DNA of 64,000 nt, taken from assembly GCF_036634195.1 (NCBI RefSeq), contig NZ_JAZIFY010000001.1:434001-498000 (forward strand). The letters are read 5' to 3'. The notes below the pieces were generated by a model. It had not been told where the DNA came from. It ran no database searches and saw only the letters and a list, made by a program, of their open reading frames with translations. The DNA comes from Streptomyces sp. P9-A4. GTDB taxonomy: Bacteria; Actinomycetota; Actinomycetes; Streptomycetales; Streptomycetaceae. Below are positions 62,546 to 64,000 of the stretch, one piece after another; within the stretch, counting starts at the first letter, position 1; each line of letters begins with the position of its first letter. Both the position numbers and the translations under genes were made by a program.

Positions 62546-64000
62546 CCACCACGGGTGCCGAGAGGCCCACCACGGGTGCCGGGAGGCCCAGGAGTGCCGG
62601 AGGCAGGTCGCGGCGTCCCCTGCTCGTCGCCGTCTCCGGACCCGACGGCTCGGGCAAGTCCTCGCTGGTCGCCCGGCTGAGGCCGCTGCTCGGCGAACGC
62701 GGTCTCACCGTGGTCACCACCCACTGCTACGGCTGCTTCCTGTGCCGCGGTCTCCCGGTTCCGCCCCGGCTGGGAGAGCCGGGGGAACCGGGTGGGGGCG
62801 AGTGGGCACGGCGCGCCGGGGATCCCGAGCGCCGGGGATCCCGGCTGCGCCGTGTCCACGCGTTCGTGGACGCCGGCGAACTCGCCGCCCGGATCGCCGC
62901 CGCCGGGCTGGTCGCCCGCACGCGCGCGCGTGCGCACGGCCGGCGGGCGGTGGTCGTCACGGACCGGGGTCCGCTGGACGGCCTGGTGAAGTTCGACCTG
63001 CCCGAGGGTTCGCGGGCGGCGTCCGTCTACCTCCGGATCGCCCGCCGCTACCGGCTGACCCTGCTCGTACAGACCGGCCCTGACACCCTCCGTGGCCGGG
63101 GCTGGGAAGAGGTCGCCGGGCCCCCGACGGCCTGGTGGACGCGGTACCGGGGCTGGTCGCGGCGGCTCTCACGGATCACACGGATCGACGGCGAGCGGCC
63201 CCCGTCCCTGGTGGCGGCGACGGCCCTCGACCGGATCCTCGAAGAGGTACGGGAGCGGGAGCTGCCCCACGAGGAGTCCGGGAGGCCCGCCCGGCGGCAC
63301 GTGGTGGTGTCCAGCTACGACGACGCGGAGAACCCCGCCTACCGGGGCGGCGGCGCCCTGGTGGTCGGCAAGGTGGCCCGGCGGCTCGCCGAGGACTACC
63401 GGGTGACCGTCGTGACGGCGGGCCGGAGCGGCGGCTCCGAGGAGCGCGACGGCGTCCGGTACGTCCGGCTGCCGGTGGGCCGCGCCGGACCGCGCGCCGG
63501 ACAGCTGCTGTTCCTCGCGATGCTGCCGTTCGTGGCCCGCCGCATCCCGCACGACCTGTGGCTGGAGAGTTTCACTCCCCCGTTCTCGACCAGCTTCCTG
63601 CCGCTGACCACGGGCGCCCCCGTCATCGGCATCGACCAGGGCCGCAGCGCGGAGGCCCTGTGGCGCCGCTACCACATCCCGTTCTTCCTGGTCGAGCGGC
63701 TGGGACTGCGCTGCTACCGGCACATCGTGGTGATGAACACGGCCGACGGCGCGGTGGTCCGCCGGCTCAGTCCCCGCGCCGACGTCCAGGTCATCGCCAA
63801 CGGCGTGGAGCCGCGCGCGCTCGACGAGACCGGCCTCGGATCCGGGCAGTTCATCCTGTTCCTGGGCCGGATCGACACCTGGACCAAGGGCCTGGACCTG
63901 CTGCTCGACGCCTATGAGCGCGCCGCGCCGCCGCTGGACCTGCTCATCGCGGGCCGCGGCACCGCCGCCGAGGAACGACGGCTGGCCGCGCTCGTCGACG
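62542..64000 (+). CDS. P-loop (thymidylate-kinase-like) domain fused to GT4 glycosyltransferase (3' partial)
   Basis: At least 486 residues; open at the window's right edge. Residues ~25-240 form a nucleoside-kinase-like P-loop domain: Walker A GPDGSGKSS at 33-41, VVVTDRGPLDGLVKFDLPEG and YLRIARRYRLTLLVQTGPDTLRGRG. From ~254 (VVVSSYDDAENPAYRGGGALVVGKVARRLA) a GT-B glycosyltransferase starts, with VQVIANGVEPRAL and FLGRIDTWTKGLDLLLDAYERA. No stop codon or strong internal start separates them. The start overlaps the flippase-fusion gene by ATGA. Confidence 0.82.
   Translation, partial: MTTTGAERPTTGAGRPRSAGGRSRRPLLVAVSGPDGSGKSSLVARLRPLLGERGLTVVTTHCYGCFLCRGLPVPPRLGEPGEPGGGEWARRAGDPERRGSRLRRVHAFVDAGELAARIAAAGLVARTRARAHGRRAVVVTDRGPLDGLVKFDLPEGSRAASVYLRIARRYRLTLLVQTGPDTLRGRGWEEVAGPPTAWWTRYRGWSRRLSRITRIDGERPPSLVAATALDRILEEVRERELPHEESGRPARRHVVVSSYDDAENPAYRGGGALVVGKVARRLAEDYRVTVVTAGRSGGSEERDGVRYVRLPVGRAGPRAGQLLFLAMLPFVARRIPHDLWLESFTPPFSTSFLPLTTGAPVIGIDQGRSAEALWRRYHIPFFLVERLGLRCYRHIVVMNTADGAVVRRLSPRADVQVIANGVEPRALDETGLGSGQFILFLGRIDTWTKGLDLLLDAYERAAPPLDLLIAGRGTAAEERRLAALVD

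Overview
The window is about 72% GC, almost fully coding, with strongly G/C-biased third codon positions, many GTG starts and ATGA/GTGA gene overlaps. The gene content (an OsdR/DevR-like two-component pair, DUF5133, CAP-domain proteins, a monomeric isocitrate dehydrogenase, a DUF2252 protein) points to a Streptomyces or close streptomycete chromosome. No rRNA, tRNA, CRISPR array, intact insertion sequence or phage genes were seen.

Layout. (1) 0-9.5 kb, transport and cobalt: a partial APC permease; a P1B-4 type metal-efflux ATPase divergent from its ArsR/NmtR-type repressor, with an operator between them; a PTS-type dihydroxyacetone kinase operon dhaKLM; then a cobalamin riboswitch controlling a cbiMNQO cobalt importer. 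(2) 9.6-11.7 kb: a FadH-like dienoyl-CoA reductase behind a perfect palindrome, followed by a 113-bp MITE-like inverted-repeat element. (3) 11.7-21.6 kb, a redox/dormancy island: flavohaemoglobin, acyl-ACP-desaturase-like diiron protein, PPOX-fold flavoprotein, a SLOG-like hypothetical, a VKOR-family thiol oxidase, a DevR-like response regulator tail-to-tail with a two-GAF DevS-like histidine kinase, and a separate cytochrome c oxidase subunit I gene with a small membrane protein. Every upstream region here carries a GGGCCG-NN-CGGCCC palindrome, which argues for one regulon controlled by the embedded pair. (4) 21.6-33.8 kb, metabolism: a decayed multicopper-oxidase fragment, an FAD monooxygenase, a DUF2252 protein, a GntR regulator with its own operator, a second APC permease, and a glycerol-kinase-like/GlpA-like/GlpB-like operon. 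(5) 33.8-43 kb: cytochrome P450, an RCK-type NAD-binding membrane protein, a D,D-carboxypeptidase, a class II UvrA paralogue, DUF5133 and an NAD-dependent epimerase. (6) 43-46.4 kb, a likely sulfur locus: an ECM4/GST-like protein behind a leader peptide and hairpin, an Rrf2 regulator, and a DszC-like flavin monooxygenase. (7) 46.5-50.5 kb: a universal stress protein, then a membrane-anchored CAP-domain protein convergent with an unusual single polypeptide that joins an ECF sigma factor, a zinc anti-sigma-like motif, a membrane segment and a CAP domain; both genes share an upstream AAGTGTTATC motif. (8) 50.6-56.2 kb: isocitrate dehydrogenase, a PAP2-family membrane protein, a small membrane protein and a GH15 enzyme. 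(9) 56.4-64 kb: a cell-surface polysaccharide operon of overlapping genes with glycosyltransferases, a flippase fused to a nucleotidyltransferase-like domain, and a P-loop kinase fused to a glycosyltransferase that runs off the window.

Most interesting are the sigma/anti-sigma/CAP fusion with its CAP partner, the internally consistent OsdR-type regulon, the two double-domain fusions in the polysaccharide operon, and the leader-peptide-controlled sulfur locus. All functions are inferred from reading the sequence; no database search was possible.
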